In this document: positions 52,416 to 61,681 of the stretch, in pieces
Numbering within the stretch: the first letter of the stretch is position 1
Layout of the letters: the number at the start of each line of letters is the position of its first letter
Assembly: GCA_036825195.1 (NCBI GenBank)
Contig: DAISYQ010000003.1
Span: 62,001-126,000 of the forward strand
Length of the DNA stretch: 64,000 nt
Origin: UBA2210 sp036825195
GTDB lineage: Bacteria; Desulfobacterota; Syntrophia; Syntrophales; UBA2210
Direction: 5' to 3'
The notes under the pieces: model-generated
The model's input: only the letters and a program-made list of their open reading frames with translations
What the model was told of the DNA's origin: nothing
Database searches by the model: none
Made by a program: the position numbers and the translations under genes

Positions 52416-52913
52416 GACTCCAGAGATCAGGCATGTCTGTTGTGAGAACATGCTGTTTTGAGACGAACGCTGTCGAGTGCTCTGCACATGTCTCAGGCTT
52501 GCGATAGCACCTCTTGGTGCGCAGCCATTATACGGTTTTCTCAGGATTTCTTCCCGAAATGCTGCCGCCATTAAGGGGAATACCCATTCTCTGAAACAAG
52601 TCTGATGATGGTCTTACGTAAGTAACTTGAATCATGGAATGCACCACTTGAGGATCCTCCTTTCATACCAAGAGCATCCTTGTTGCAGTGGAAAAGGTAC
52701 TTTTTCGGATTAACTAGACTTCATATTCCGATACATGGCGTTATTCTGACAGCCACAGATTCGGCTCTTCGGTACAAATGATAGTCGGGAGGGTTCGGTG
52801 CGTGAATATCGCGCATACCTATACGTGATACCGGTCGCATCTTCGCAGAGAAAGCATAATACGGTATGCTGATCTATTACATGTTCATCAGATTTGATGT
52901 AAGGAGGAGATAG
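52416..52913. other. 498-base non-coding region before the CoA-transferase genes
   Basis: No gene seen. Small stems are present after sufB (GCATGT...ACATGC ~52434-52456; GCACC-TCTT-GGTGC ~52508-52521). Just before the RBS there are nested inverted repeats: TTACAT (52877-52882) with ATGTAA (52897-52902), and inside them CATCA-GATT-TGATG (52886-52899). These could be an operator or a 5'-UTR hairpin controlling the CoA-transferase. Confidence 0.5.
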
Positions 52914-54005
52914 ATGAGTACGTTCAAGTATAATCAGGAGGCATTGAAGAATCTCAATATTGAAGAGTCCGCACTCCTGAATCGCCTGGTCGATTTCGAA
53001 TCGGCACGTGAATCCCACCTCAAGAAGGTTCGGGGCAAGGTTGACAAGAGGATATCCCTCAAAGAGGCGGTTGCGGAATACGTCAGTGACGGTGATGTGT
53101 TGTCTGATGCAGGCTTTGCCTATGTTCGAACGTGTCACCAGGCCTTCTTCGAGATGATGAGACAGGGGAAGAAAGATTTGCAGATGATAGGCGCTCCCAA
53201 TACGAACCAGAGTTACATGATCAACTACGGATCGGTTGCTTTTTCCCATAATTCCTACGTGGGAGCGGAGATGCGCGGTACGGACCGTAACTACTCTCGC
53301 CAACTCAAGAATGGTAAGGTCAAGATCCTTTCCGAATGGAGTCACGGCGGTATCGCTCAGGGACTCAAGGCGGCTCAGATCGGGGCACCCGGTCTGTTCA
53401 GTAAGCAGATGCTGGGATCGGACATCATGAAGTACAACCCCTATGTCAGAATGATGCAGAATCCCATGAGAGATGATTCGGATCCCGTGGTATTTATTCC
53501 CGCCCTCTATCCGGATGTGGTGTTTATCCATGTTCAGGTCGCGGATAAATACGGGAATGCCTGTATATATGGGCCGGTAGTGAATGATATCGCACTGGCT
53601 TCAGCGACCCGAAAGGTCATCATTACTGCGGAGGAAATAGTCCCGGAAATCAATCTCCGGTATATTAAGGATGGCGCAATAATTCCGTTTATCTATGTTG
53701 ATGCGGTGGTTGAACTGCCCTTTGGTGCCGTACCCGGAAATATGCCCGGTTATTACTACTGGTCTCGTCAGTGGTGGGAGAAACTGATGCGTCATGCCAC
53801 GAAGGATGAAGAGAAATTTTTTGAATTTTTTGATGAGTGGGTTATGAGGACGAAGGACCAATTCGAATTCGTCGAAAAGCTCGGCGGGACGAAATGGATT
53901 ACTGAGGCACGTCGCCAGACAAAGGCTGCTGAAGGCAGCAACGAAGATATCGATTTCAGGTATCAGGAGTACGCTCCTGAAAATAAAACGGAACTGTATT
54001 ACTGA
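52914..54005 (+). CDS. CoA-transferase, subunit A (glutaconate CoA-transferase-like)
   Basis: 363-residue family I CoA-transferase alpha subunit, closest by eye to GctA. After a ~45-residue N-terminal extension come ISLKEAVAEYVSDGDVLSDAGF, SEWSHGGIAQGLKAAQIGAPGL, VVFIPALYPDVVFIHVQVADKYGNACIYGP, and the GctA-like C-terminal FDEWVMRTKDQFEFVEKLGGTKWI. With subunit B (30 bases downstream) it should move CoA between a carboxylic acid and an acyl-CoA. The actual acid is unknown. The RBS is an excellent AAGGAGGAG. Some paralogues are IpdA-like (cholesterol ring degradation); that reading is less likely here but not excluded. Confidence 0.9.
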   Translation: MSTFKYNQEALKNLNIEESALLNRLVDFESARESHLKKVRGKVDKRISLKEAVAEYVSDGDVLSDAGFAYVRTCHQAFFEMMRQGKKDLQMIGAPNTNQSYMINYGSVAFSHNSYVGAEMRGTDRNYSRQLKNGKVKILSEWSHGGIAQGLKAAQIGAPGLFSKQMLGSDIMKYNPYVRMMQNPMRDDSDPVVFIPALYPDVVFIHVQVADKYGNACIYGPVVNDIALASATRKVIITAEEIVPEINLRYIKDGAIIPFIYVDAVVELPFGAVPGNMPGYYYWSRQWWEKLMRHATKDEEKFFEFFDEWVMRTKDQFEFVEKLGGTKWITEARRQTKAAEGSNEDIDFRYQEYAPENKTELYY

Positions 54006-54034
54006 GAGATGACCTTGAGAGGAGGCAATGCGGT

Positions 54035-54820
54035 ATGAAGGACGACTCACCGGCCAATTTCCTGGAGATGCTGGCATATTTTATATCCTTACAGATAGAA
54101 GATCACAAGGTTGTGTATGTGGGGACCGGACTGCCCATGGTAGCCGCTATTCTGGCGCACAAGACCCATGCCCCCAATATTACGATGGTGTATGAATCTG
54201 GCGGTCAGGATCCTGTCGAGGGCGATATGCCTTGGTCTGTGGGCGATCCGTTCACTTGGAGAAAAGCCGTTGCAATACAAGAGATGCCATACTCCTTCGG
54301 ACAGTCGGCAAACGGCTATGTGGATATCGCCTTCCTCGGGTTTGCTCAGGTTGATATGTATGGGAATGTGAACACCCATCAGATCGGGAAAGACCTGACC
54401 AATCCCAAGATACGTCTTACCGGATCGGGTGGCAATAATGACCTGTCTTCTCTAACGGAAAACATGGTGCTTGTGGGACTGCAGACACCCGAACGGTTTC
54501 CTGAGCGCGTTGATTTTATTACTTCTGTTGGACATCTCGATGGGGGAGATTCACGCCGGGAAGCGGGTCTTCTCGGCAAAGGCCCCATAGCGGTGATCAG
54601 CCAGTGGGGGGTATACGACTTTGAACCGGAGACAAAACGTATGCGTATAAAATCCCTGACGCCCGGCATCCCCTTTGAAATCGCTCAGCAGTCAACCGGA
54701 TTCGAACTGCTCAAACCGGATGGAGACATTCCTGAAACCCCCATGATCCCTTCGGATGTACTTAACATTCTCCGTACGAAAGTCGACCCGAACGGGGTCT
54801 TCACAACCATGCCTTCATAG
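54035..54820 (+). CDS. CoA-transferase, subunit B (glutaconate CoA-transferase-like)
   Basis: 261-residue beta subunit. The catalytic glutamate that forms the CoA thioester is E54 in YESGG, the same number as in Acidaminococcus GctB. VYVGTGLPMVAAILAHKTHAPNI, FLGFAQVDMYGNVNTHQIG and the glycine-rich RLTGSGGNNDLSS are family blocks. Its RBS GAGAGGAGG is strong. An inverted repeat 8 bases after the stop may end the transcript. Confidence 0.92.
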   Translation: MKDDSPANFLEMLAYFISLQIEDHKVVYVGTGLPMVAAILAHKTHAPNITMVYESGGQDPVEGDMPWSVGDPFTWRKAVAIQEMPYSFGQSANGYVDIAFLGFAQVDMYGNVNTHQIGKDLTNPKIRLTGSGGNNDLSSLTENMVLVGLQTPERFPERVDFITSVGHLDGGDSRREAGLLGKGPIAVISQWGVYDFEPETKRMRIKSLTPGIPFEIAQQSTGFELLKPDGDIPETPMIPSDVLNILRTKVDPNGVFTTMPS

Positions 54821-54828
54821 TACCCGAT

Positions 54829-54856
54829 GGTGCTCCGGCATGGGAGTCGGAGCACC
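54829..54856 (+). terminator. stem-loop after the CoA-transferase genes
   Basis: Perfect 9-bp stem GGTGCTCCG / CGGAGCACC with a 10-base loop, starting 9 bases after the stop codon. It lacks a T-run, so it may be a weak terminator or an mRNA 3'-end stabiliser. Confidence 0.55.
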
Positions 54857-55078
54857 GTTCCCAATCAATAGCCCTGCATTGCCATGCAACATACTGAATG
54901 AAATAACCGTGACCGGCAGGAAAATGCAGGATTCCCATCAGGAGTAACTCTTCCGCCATCAAAATCCACTTTCAATCTGGATATAAACAGACCGTACTAT
55001 GTACTGTTGATGCGATGGTGTATCTCGACTGACGGATTTGTGATGTCGATTGCATACCAGTTCCCATGCATAAAAAAG

Positions 55079-55111
55079 TTGACAAGTCTATCAACAATGA
55101 GTACCACTCAT
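55079..55111 (+). promoter_or_regulatory. promoter with palindromic operator for the SDR-ThDP-transport operon
   Basis: A perfect -35 TTGACA (55079-55084) with a 17-base spacer puts the -10 at TACCAC (55102-55107, weak). This -10 lies inside the palindrome ATGAGT-ACC-ACTCAT (55097-55111). Such a 15-base palindrome overlapping -10 is a typical TetR-family operator, and a TetR gene ends this operon. The 257 bases between 54821 and 55078 hold only the terminator-like stem. Confidence 0.55.
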
Positions 55112-55157
55112 GAAGTGAAAGACATTCATGACAAAGGATGGAAGGGGGGGGATTGTC

Positions 55158-55991
55158 GTGTATAAAGATTTGGAGGGGAAAACGGGGATTGTAACGGGAT
55201 CGGGGAAGAGAACCGGAATCGGGTATGCGATTGCCCGGAAGCTGGCTTCATGCGGCGCAAATGTTGTTATCGCCGATCTCGGAAAAACATCCGTCGGTGA
55301 CACGGTCAAGACAGGCACATGGGAGGAGATGGAGGATATTGCGAACAGCCTTGCCGGTACCTATGGTGTAAAGACTCTGGCTGTCCATCTCGATGTTACG
55401 GACAAAATTGTTATTGATCGGATGGTTGGCAGTATAAGGAACCGGTTCGAGCGGGTCGATGTTCTCTGTAATAATGCCGGAGCTTCTTTCGGTGTGCCTG
55501 CCGCGGTGCAAACCTATAATGAGGATGCATGGATGAGGACGATAGATGTGAATCTCCATAGCGTCTTCAGGGTTTCGAGGGCGATTATCCCACTGATGAC
55601 GGGTACGGAGGGAAGCATCATCAACACGGCATCAAGGGCGGGCAAAAAACCGCCGCTCTTCAACGGTGCCTATGCGGTTGCCAAGGCAGGCGTGATTATG
55701 CTCACAAAGGTGATGGCGACGGAGCTTGCGGCGGCCGGTATCCGTGTGAACGCCATCTGTCCGGGTCAGATCATGACAGATCTGGAAAAATGGCGCTTCG
55801 GTCTGGAAGCCGAGGTCTTCGGGACCACCATTGAAGATCGAGAAAAGGAAATGTGCAAGACGATCCCACTGGGGCGTATCGGCACGCCGGAGGAGGTCGC
55901 GAATCTTGTGGCATGGCTTGCATCTGATGAGTCGTCGTATATGACCGGGCAGGCGATCAATGTCACGGGTGGGCAGTTGATGGAATTATAA
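55158..55991 (+). CDS. short-chain dehydrogenase/reductase (SDR)
   Basis: 277-residue classical SDR. The cofactor motif TGSGKRTGIG is at 13-22, NNAG at 105-108, catalytic Ser159, and Y172-x3-K176 in AYAVAK. The C-terminal SSYMTGQAINVTGGQ is the FabG-like end. GTG 55158 is preferred (GGAAGGGGGGGG just upstream and N-terminus MYKDLEGKTG); an ATG at 55128 would add 10 residues. It is the first gene of a six-gene operon. It reduces or oxidises a hydroxy/keto compound, substrate unknown. Confidence 0.88.
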   Translation: MYKDLEGKTGIVTGSGKRTGIGYAIARKLASCGANVVIADLGKTSVGDTVKTGTWEEMEDIANSLAGTYGVKTLAVHLDVTDKIVIDRMVGSIRNRFERVDVLCNNAGASFGVPAAVQTYNEDAWMRTIDVNLHSVFRVSRAIIPLMTGTEGSIINTASRAGKKPPLFNGAYAVAKAGVIMLTKVMATELAAAGIRVNAICPGQIMTDLEKWRFGLEAEVFGTTIEDREKEMCKTIPLGRIGTPEEVANLVAWLASDESSYMTGQAINVTGGQLMEL

Positions 55992-56008
55992 CGAATGGAG
56001 GAAAAAGC

Positions 56009-57706
56009 ATGGAGGCGATAACAGGCGGTGAATTGGTGGCTCGGTCCCTTATTACAAGGGGAATCAAATATATCTTCACCTTGAGTGGCGGGCATATAAC
56101 GCCGATTTACCAGTACCTTGAAGGTTCGTCGGTTACCTTATTCGATACGCGCCACGAACAGGCTGCGGTATTTATGGCGGAGGCGTGGGGGCGCATGACA
56201 CGCAGCCCCGGAACGGCAATGGTCACGGCAGGTCCCGGATTTACCAATGCCCTTTCAGGGATAGCAAACGCACGCATGGCAAATTCCCCCCTGGTTCTTA
56301 TCTCCGGTTGCGTCGGGCTTGAGTCGTCAGAGAAGCTTGATCTCCAGGATATGTGTCAGCTTCCGGTGATCAGTCCCATGGTGAAGAAGGCCTTCGTCTG
56401 TCACCATCCGGAAAGGATTCCGGAATTTATCGACCTCGCCTACCGCACGGCGGCAAGTGGCAGGCCCGGCCCCGTCTATCTGGAATTTCCGGTTGATGTG
56501 TTGAATGGGGAGGCGAATCCGGAGAAGATAAAAACGATACATACCGATATCGATTCCCATCCCGCTGACTCGGATAAGGTGGAGAGATTCATGGAGATGA
56601 TTGGCACGGCACACAGACCCATCGTGATTGCCGGGAGCGGCGCGTGGTATGCAGATGCTTCGAAAGAACTGGTCCAATTCATAGAACATACCGGCATCCC
56701 GGCATTTACCTCTTCGCTCGGCAGGGGAACCATACCCGATACCCACCCCTTCTGTTTTGAGTCATCACTGGCGATCAGACCGGGAGCTGCACTGGTGGCG
56801 AATATGACGGCCGATCTGATTATCTTTCTCGGTGCGAGAATGGGATTGTTTTACATATTCGGTGATATCTTCAACAGAGAGGCCATAATCGTCCAGCTGG
56901 ATATCGAGCCGGAAGAAATCGGGCGAAACCGTTCGGTAGATCTCGCCGTTATGAGCGATGTGGGGGCCTTCATGGCAGAATGTAACCGGGTAATCGGTGA
57001 GAAGGGCATAGGAAATGAATGGAGGAACAGATTCAGCGACTGGGTTACAACACTGAAGAAGGCGAGGGAAGATGGAAGGGCTCAGGCAACACCCGACTGG
57101 GAGTGCGATACCGTCCCCATACATCCGATGCGCCTTGCAAGAGAGGTGGACGCCTTTATGGACCAGGACGATGATATCGTCGTGGCCGACGGTGGTGACA
57201 CGCAGGTCTGGATGGGTATGACGCGAACGGTCAGAAAGGCGGGGCATTATCTTGATTCGGGCCTGTACGGGTGCCTTGCGGTCGGTCTTCCCTATGCCAA
57301 TGCGGCGAAACTACTCAATCCCGATGCAAGGGTCTGCCTTATTATCGGTGACGGGTCGGTGGGCTTCAATTTTATGGAGTTCGAGGTCGCCATACGAAGA
57401 AAACTGCCCATTGTTGTCGTAATCAGTAATGATCTCGGATGGGGGATGATACGACACAGTCAGGAGTTGAGGATCGGTCATGCCATAAAAGAAGGTTCAT
57501 ACATCGGCAGGGTTGATTACCATAAACTGGTCGAAGCGCTCGGCGGGAAAGGGATATATGTCGAAAGACCCGAAGACATTCGTCCTGCCCTTGAAGAGGC
57601 ATTTGCTTCGGGTATGACCACATGCATCAATGTGATGACCGATCCGTCGGTCGTAAGTCCGGGCAGCGTCGCACTGGCAAGTCTGGGGGCATACAAGGCG
57701 GAGTAA
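56009..57706 (+). CDS. thiamine-diphosphate-dependent enzyme (acetolactate synthase / 2-hydroxyacyl-CoA lyase superfamily)
   Basis: 565-residue three-domain ThDP enzyme. The catalytic glutamate E50 lies in DTRHEQAAVFMAEAWGR; the middle domain (~190-330) is the FAD/ADP-binding-like fold; the ThDP/Mg motif GDGSVGFNFMEFEV starts at ~447 and ends with SND. It is shorter than most IlvB by about 10-30 residues and has no IlvN partner nearby, so acetolactate synthase for branched-chain amino acids is unlikely. Candidates are a 2-oxo-acid decarboxylase, a carboligase, or a 2-hydroxyacyl-CoA/oxalyl-CoA lyase. Its place between an SDR and two transporters suggests catabolism. Confidence 0.88.
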   Translation: MEAITGGELVARSLITRGIKYIFTLSGGHITPIYQYLEGSSVTLFDTRHEQAAVFMAEAWGRMTRSPGTAMVTAGPGFTNALSGIANARMANSPLVLISGCVGLESSEKLDLQDMCQLPVISPMVKKAFVCHHPERIPEFIDLAYRTAASGRPGPVYLEFPVDVLNGEANPEKIKTIHTDIDSHPADSDKVERFMEMIGTAHRPIVIAGSGAWYADASKELVQFIEHTGIPAFTSSLGRGTIPDTHPFCFESSLAIRPGAALVANMTADLIIFLGARMGLFYIFGDIFNREAIIVQLDIEPEEIGRNRSVDLAVMSDVGAFMAECNRVIGEKGIGNEWRNRFSDWVTTLKKAREDGRAQATPDWECDTVPIHPMRLAREVDAFMDQDDDIVVADGGDTQVWMGMTRTVRKAGHYLDSGLYGCLAVGLPYANAAKLLNPDARVCLIIGDGSVGFNFMEFEVAIRRKLPIVVVISNDLGWGMIRHSQELRIGHAIKEGSYIGRVDYHKLVEALGGKGIYVERPEDIRPALEEAFASGMTTCINVMTDPSVVSPGSVALASLGAYKAE

Positions 57707-57758
57707 CATAGATTCGGAATTGCTCCTGAACAATCTGTCTGAACAGAGGAGGGCTGTT

Positions 57759-59054
57759 ATGAAAGACAATGATTCTCAGGGTTATCTGATTTCCAAGAAG
57801 TATTCTTACTATGTATTTGTACTGATCTTTTTGCTCTATCTGTTTAATTATATCGACAGGATGGTTGTTGTTTCCATCTTCCCCTTCCTGCACGAAGCCT
57901 GGGGTATGTCGGATACACAGTGCGGTCTCCTTGTGTCTGCCGCCTATTGGGCCATCCTGATCTTTTCTCTCCCCTTTTCCGTCCTTATCGACCGATGGAG
58001 CAGGCGAAAGGCGATAGGGATCATGGCTGTACTGTGGAGCGTGGCTACCGCCCTGTGCGGCATCACAAGAAACTTTACACAACTCTTTTTTGCACGGACG
58101 GTAATCGGTATCGGTGAAGCGGGTTTCGCACCCGGAGGTACGGCGATCATATCGGCCATCTTCCCCGAAAAGAAGAGGGCACAGATCATGGGTCTGTGGA
58201 ATGCGTCCATACCGCTTGGAAGTGCCCTGGGGATTGCCCTCGGTGCAATCATAGCAGAGCATCTAGGCTGGAGATATGCCTTCTGGATAGTGGCGATTCC
58301 GGGCCTGGTAGCCGGCCTGATCTTTTTCAAAATAAGAGATTATAAGACGATCGACCTTTCAAGAACCGTGATGGAAGGAAGCAGTACCAAGGCACATACA
58401 AAGATGAAGGCCCGCGATATCGTGATGGAATTCATAGGAACACCATCACTGATCCTGACGTATTTCGCCTTTGCCGGAAATCTCTTTGTTACGACATCCC
58501 TCATGAGCTGGTTACCGACCTACTTTTATCGGTATGAAGGTGTTTCAATGAGCAAGGCCGGTATGATGGGAGGGGCGGTTATGATACTCGCCATCGTCGG
58601 AGCACCGTTGGGAGGTTTTCTTGCAGACAGATGGTATCGTACTACGGTACATGCCCGGCTCTTGTTCAGCTCCATTTCTTCCACGGCAACGGCCCTGATC
58701 CTATTCACAGCCTTCATGTTTTTCGGCGGTACCGTTCAGTATATCATCCTTCTGTTCGGAGGGATGACGGCCGTTGCCTTTGTCCCCGCTGCGGCAGCCG
58801 TTACACAGGATGTCGTACATCCGGGCCTGAGGGCCATATCGTACAGCCTGTGTGTCATTGTACAGCATATACTGGGAAGTTCCATAGGGCCCGTATTTGT
58901 CGGGGCCGTCTCCGACCGGTATGATATCCTTACCGCCCTCACAATCGTCCCCGTATTCTCTCTCATAGCCGGCGTCCTGTTTCTTGCCGGGTCCCGTTAT
59001 TATAAGAGAGACCTGGCAAAGGTCGAAAAAGTTACCATAGATGCCGAGAAGTAA
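57759..59054 (+). CDS. MFS transporter
   Basis: 431-residue transporter with 12 predicted helices. YLFNYIDRMVVVSIFPFL (helix 1) and LIDRWSRRKAIGIMAVLW (the MFS loop 2-3 motif, DRxxRR) place it in the spinster/anion-cation symporter-like group; the second half has GGFLADRWYRT. ATG 57759 is chosen for the AGAGGAGGG RBS; the frame is open upstream to a TTG at 57720. Paired with the DASS transporter downstream, it probably imports or exports an organic anion used by this operon. Confidence 0.88.
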   Translation: MKDNDSQGYLISKKYSYYVFVLIFLLYLFNYIDRMVVVSIFPFLHEAWGMSDTQCGLLVSAAYWAILIFSLPFSVLIDRWSRRKAIGIMAVLWSVATALCGITRNFTQLFFARTVIGIGEAGFAPGGTAIISAIFPEKKRAQIMGLWNASIPLGSALGIALGAIIAEHLGWRYAFWIVAIPGLVAGLIFFKIRDYKTIDLSRTVMEGSSTKAHTKMKARDIVMEFIGTPSLILTYFAFAGNLFVTTSLMSWLPTYFYRYEGVSMSKAGMMGGAVMILAIVGAPLGGFLADRWYRTTVHARLLFSSISSTATALILFTAFMFFGGTVQYIILLFGGMTAVAFVPAAAAVTQDVVHPGLRAISYSLCVIVQHILGSSIGPVFVGAVSDRYDILTALTIVPVFSLIAGVLFLAGSRYYKRDLAKVEKVTIDAEK

Positions 59055-59092
59055 CCCTGCAATCCCGGAAGCCTTGGGTAAGATGGAACAGA

Positions 59093-60631
59093 ATGAAATC
59101 ATTGTCCGGAAAGGAAAGTTCTGAAAATATGGAAATCGAAAAAAGACCTGAGATAGGCACCGGAGAGAGAGATGTTATAACGAAGAACACCCATTCTTGG
59201 GCATATAAGATGGGTTTCTTTATGCTCGCCTTTGCCCTGATGGCGTTGGTGATGCTGCTCCCCTGTCCCCATCCTCTGGAGAGGGGAGGGGAACTGATAC
59301 CGCTCGCCTGGGAGGCGAAGGCCGCCATGGCCCTGCTTGTGGCGGCAATAGTGCTGTGGGTAACGGAGGTGATCCCCTTTAGTGTCACTGCGTTGCTTGT
59401 CATGCTTCTGATTCCCGTCTTCGGGATCGATACGTTCAAGAATGTTATCAAACTTGGATTCGGCAATCCGATCATTGCCTTCTTTATCGGTGTTCTGATT
59501 CTGTCATCGGCATTTACCCGTTCAGGTATGGGGAACAGATTAAGTTACCTGATCCTTTCCGTCATGGGAACCAGAACCAAAATGGTCATCCTTGGGTTTC
59601 TTGCCGTCGGAGCCATCCTATCCATGTGGATCACCGATATGGCGGTGGCGGCTATACTGATGCCGCTCGGGGTTGCTATTCTCAGACAGTCGGGATCTAA
59701 ACCGATGGAAAGCAACTTCGGCAAGGGTCTGATGATCTCCTGTGCGTGGGGTCCTCTTTTCGGAGGGATCGCGACCCCTTCGGGATGCGGTCCCAATCCT
59801 CTTACCATAGGGTTTCTCAAGGAACTCGCCCATATCGATGTGGATTTTCTCACATGGATGAGTATAGGCCTTCCCGCTGCCATCCTGATGGTCCCGGCTG
59901 GTTGGCTGGTAATCATGACAATCTTCCCGCCTGAGATCGAGAGGGTTCCCATAGAGAAAAAAGAGATCAGAAAAAGGCTTGATGATGCCGGGTCATTGAC
60001 AAAGCAAGAGAGATGGACCCTTGCCATATTTCTGTTGACGATCTGTGCGTGGATCACCTCTCCTTTTATTCGGGATATGACCGATGGAAGGATCGACATG
60101 CCGATGCAGGCAGTCGCCCTGGGTGGAGCCCTGATGCTCTTTCTTCCCGGAATCGATGTGATATCCTGGAGAGAGGCTCAGGAGGATGTCGATTGGGGAG
60201 GGATCGTCCTGATCTGTGCGGGGATATCGCTCGGCATGGTCGTGTACAACACCGGCGCGGCGAGATGGCTGTCATGGGTGTTACTGGGCCCCGTCGTTCA
60301 GCTGCCCGGCATGGTGAGGGTGTTTGTCATCGTACTGGGCGTGAGCCTTCTTCATCTGGCCTTTTCCAGCAATACGGTGACCGGAACCATTATTATTCCC
60401 CTGCTGATTGCCCTTGCGACGGACCTGAACATAAATCCGTGGCTCATATGTGCTCCGGCGGCCTTTACATCGTCACTGGCCTTTATTCTGGTAACCGAGA
60501 CCCCGACAAACATCATACCCTATTCGGCCGGCTACTTCGCAATCAAGGATATGGCGAAGGCGGGTATTGTCATGACCTTTACGGCAGCATTGTGCGTAAC
60601 TATTTCCATCTTTGTTTTCGGGAACCTGTAA
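59093..60631 (+). CDS. SLC13/DASS-family sodium:anion symporter
   Basis: 512-residue membrane protein with ~12-13 helices and two SNT-like motifs of the divalent anion:Na+ symporter family: the first in GGIATPSGCGPNP (residue ~222), the second in LAFSSNTVTGTIIIPLLIALA (about 425). These are substrate- and Na+-binding elements. The family carries dicarboxylates, citrate or sulfate/sulfonates. Two transporters in one operon suggest one for uptake and one for efflux or a related substrate. ATG 59129 is an alternative start, as neither RBS is clear. Confidence 0.87.
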   Translation: MKSLSGKESSENMEIEKRPEIGTGERDVITKNTHSWAYKMGFFMLAFALMALVMLLPCPHPLERGGELIPLAWEAKAAMALLVAAIVLWVTEVIPFSVTALLVMLLIPVFGIDTFKNVIKLGFGNPIIAFFIGVLILSSAFTRSGMGNRLSYLILSVMGTRTKMVILGFLAVGAILSMWITDMAVAAILMPLGVAILRQSGSKPMESNFGKGLMISCAWGPLFGGIATPSGCGPNPLTIGFLKELAHIDVDFLTWMSIGLPAAILMVPAGWLVIMTIFPPEIERVPIEKKEIRKRLDDAGSLTKQERWTLAIFLLTICAWITSPFIRDMTDGRIDMPMQAVALGGALMLFLPGIDVISWREAQEDVDWGGIVLICAGISLGMVVYNTGAARWLSWVLLGPVVQLPGMVRVFVIVLGVSLLHLAFSSNTVTGTIIIPLLIALATDLNINPWLICAPAAFTSSLAFILVTETPTNIIPYSAGYFAIKDMAKAGIVMTFTAALCVTISIFVFGNL

Positions 60632-60644
60632 CGGGAGGAGAATC

Positions 60645-61667
60645 ATGAAAGCGGTGGTATATGACGGCAAGGATAAACTCGTGGTACGGGAAATCCCTCT
60701 GCCGATATTACAGTCGAATGAAGTCCTGATCAAGGTGGTGAACACGGGGTTTTGCGGTTCCGATCATTCCATGATAGAAAGCGGGAGCCTGAAGGATGGA
60801 ACCATAATCGGGCATGAGGTAAGCGGTACGGTTGAGGATGTGGGCAGTGCCGTCGGGGGGGTGAAGCCGGGAACCCGGGTTATGATTCGTCCGACCTATT
60901 GCGGAACCTGCAGGGAATGCCGATCGGGCAAACCATACCTGTGCCAGGTTGACCGGCGCACCATCGGCCTGGGGGATTTCCCGGGAGGTTTTGCCGAATA
61001 TCTCAAGGTCGATCCCCGGATGCTCATTCCGATTCCGGAAGGGATTGATTCGCAGAACGGAGCGCTCGCCGAAACCTTCGCCGCATCGCTGCACGGAATA
61101 CGATGTTCCGGAAAAGAGGGGGGATCGGCACTGGTCATAGGAGGCGGTTCCATAGGGCTTACCCTCATCAGATTACTGAAAATCATGGGGTTCGGTCCCA
61201 TTGCCTTATCAGAACCGGTGGAAGAAAAAAGAAACCTTGCAGTACGGTTCGGGGCTGACTGCGTTATAGATCCGTTGCATGAGAATCTGATTGTGCGCAT
61301 AATGGGAGAAACGGGCGGGGTCGGTTTTGAAACGGTCTTCGAGTGCTCAGGTCGAAAGGATTCCGTTCAAACGGCGATAAACGCCGCGACAATTGGCGGA
61401 ACGGTATGTGTGGTGAGTATCATCATGCAGAATATCGAGGTTGTTCCTGTTGTATTGAACTTTAAAGAGGTCTGGCTTACGGGTTCATATTCGAACACAC
61501 ATGAGGAAAACATCCGTTGTCTCAGGTGGATGGCGGAGGGGAAGATAGACGGGAGACCGTTGATCACTGATTACATAGGTCTGGATGAGCTACCTCAAGT
61601 ATACGGTGAGCGCATACATACGGGCAGGGCGTTGAAGGTGATGCTGAGGATTGGAACGGAATTTTGA
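60645..61667 (+). CDS. zinc-dependent alcohol dehydrogenase (MDR family)
   Basis: 340-residue medium-chain dehydrogenase. Catalytic zinc ligands C37, H57 and E58 lie in FCGSDH and IIGHEVSG; the structural zinc site has the four cysteines C86, C89, C92 and C100. The Rossmann motif is VIGGGSIGLT (~residue 167). It belongs to the threonine/sorbitol dehydrogenase-like group. ATG 60645 has GGGAGGAG upstream; a longer frame from 60612 lies in the end of the transporter gene. It is the second dehydrogenase of the operon, after the SDR. Confidence 0.92.
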   Translation: MKAVVYDGKDKLVVREIPLPILQSNEVLIKVVNTGFCGSDHSMIESGSLKDGTIIGHEVSGTVEDVGSAVGGVKPGTRVMIRPTYCGTCRECRSGKPYLCQVDRRTIGLGDFPGGFAEYLKVDPRMLIPIPEGIDSQNGALAETFAASLHGIRCSGKEGGSALVIGGGSIGLTLIRLLKIMGFGPIALSEPVEEKRNLAVRFGADCVIDPLHENLIVRIMGETGGVGFETVFECSGRKDSVQTAINAATIGGTVCVVSIIMQNIEVVPVVLNFKEVWLTGSYSNTHEENIRCLRWMAEGKIDGRPLITDYIGLDELPQVYGERIHTGRALKVMLRIGTEF

Positions 61668-61681
61668 GGTTGGGATAGGAG

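Noticed and set aside
56009..57706. Acetolactate synthase (ilvB) or sulfoacetaldehyde acetyltransferase (xsc) as the specific name for the ThDP enzyme
   Set aside because: No ilvN, ilvC or pta neighbour, and no diagnostic residues that I can assign; kept at superfamily level.
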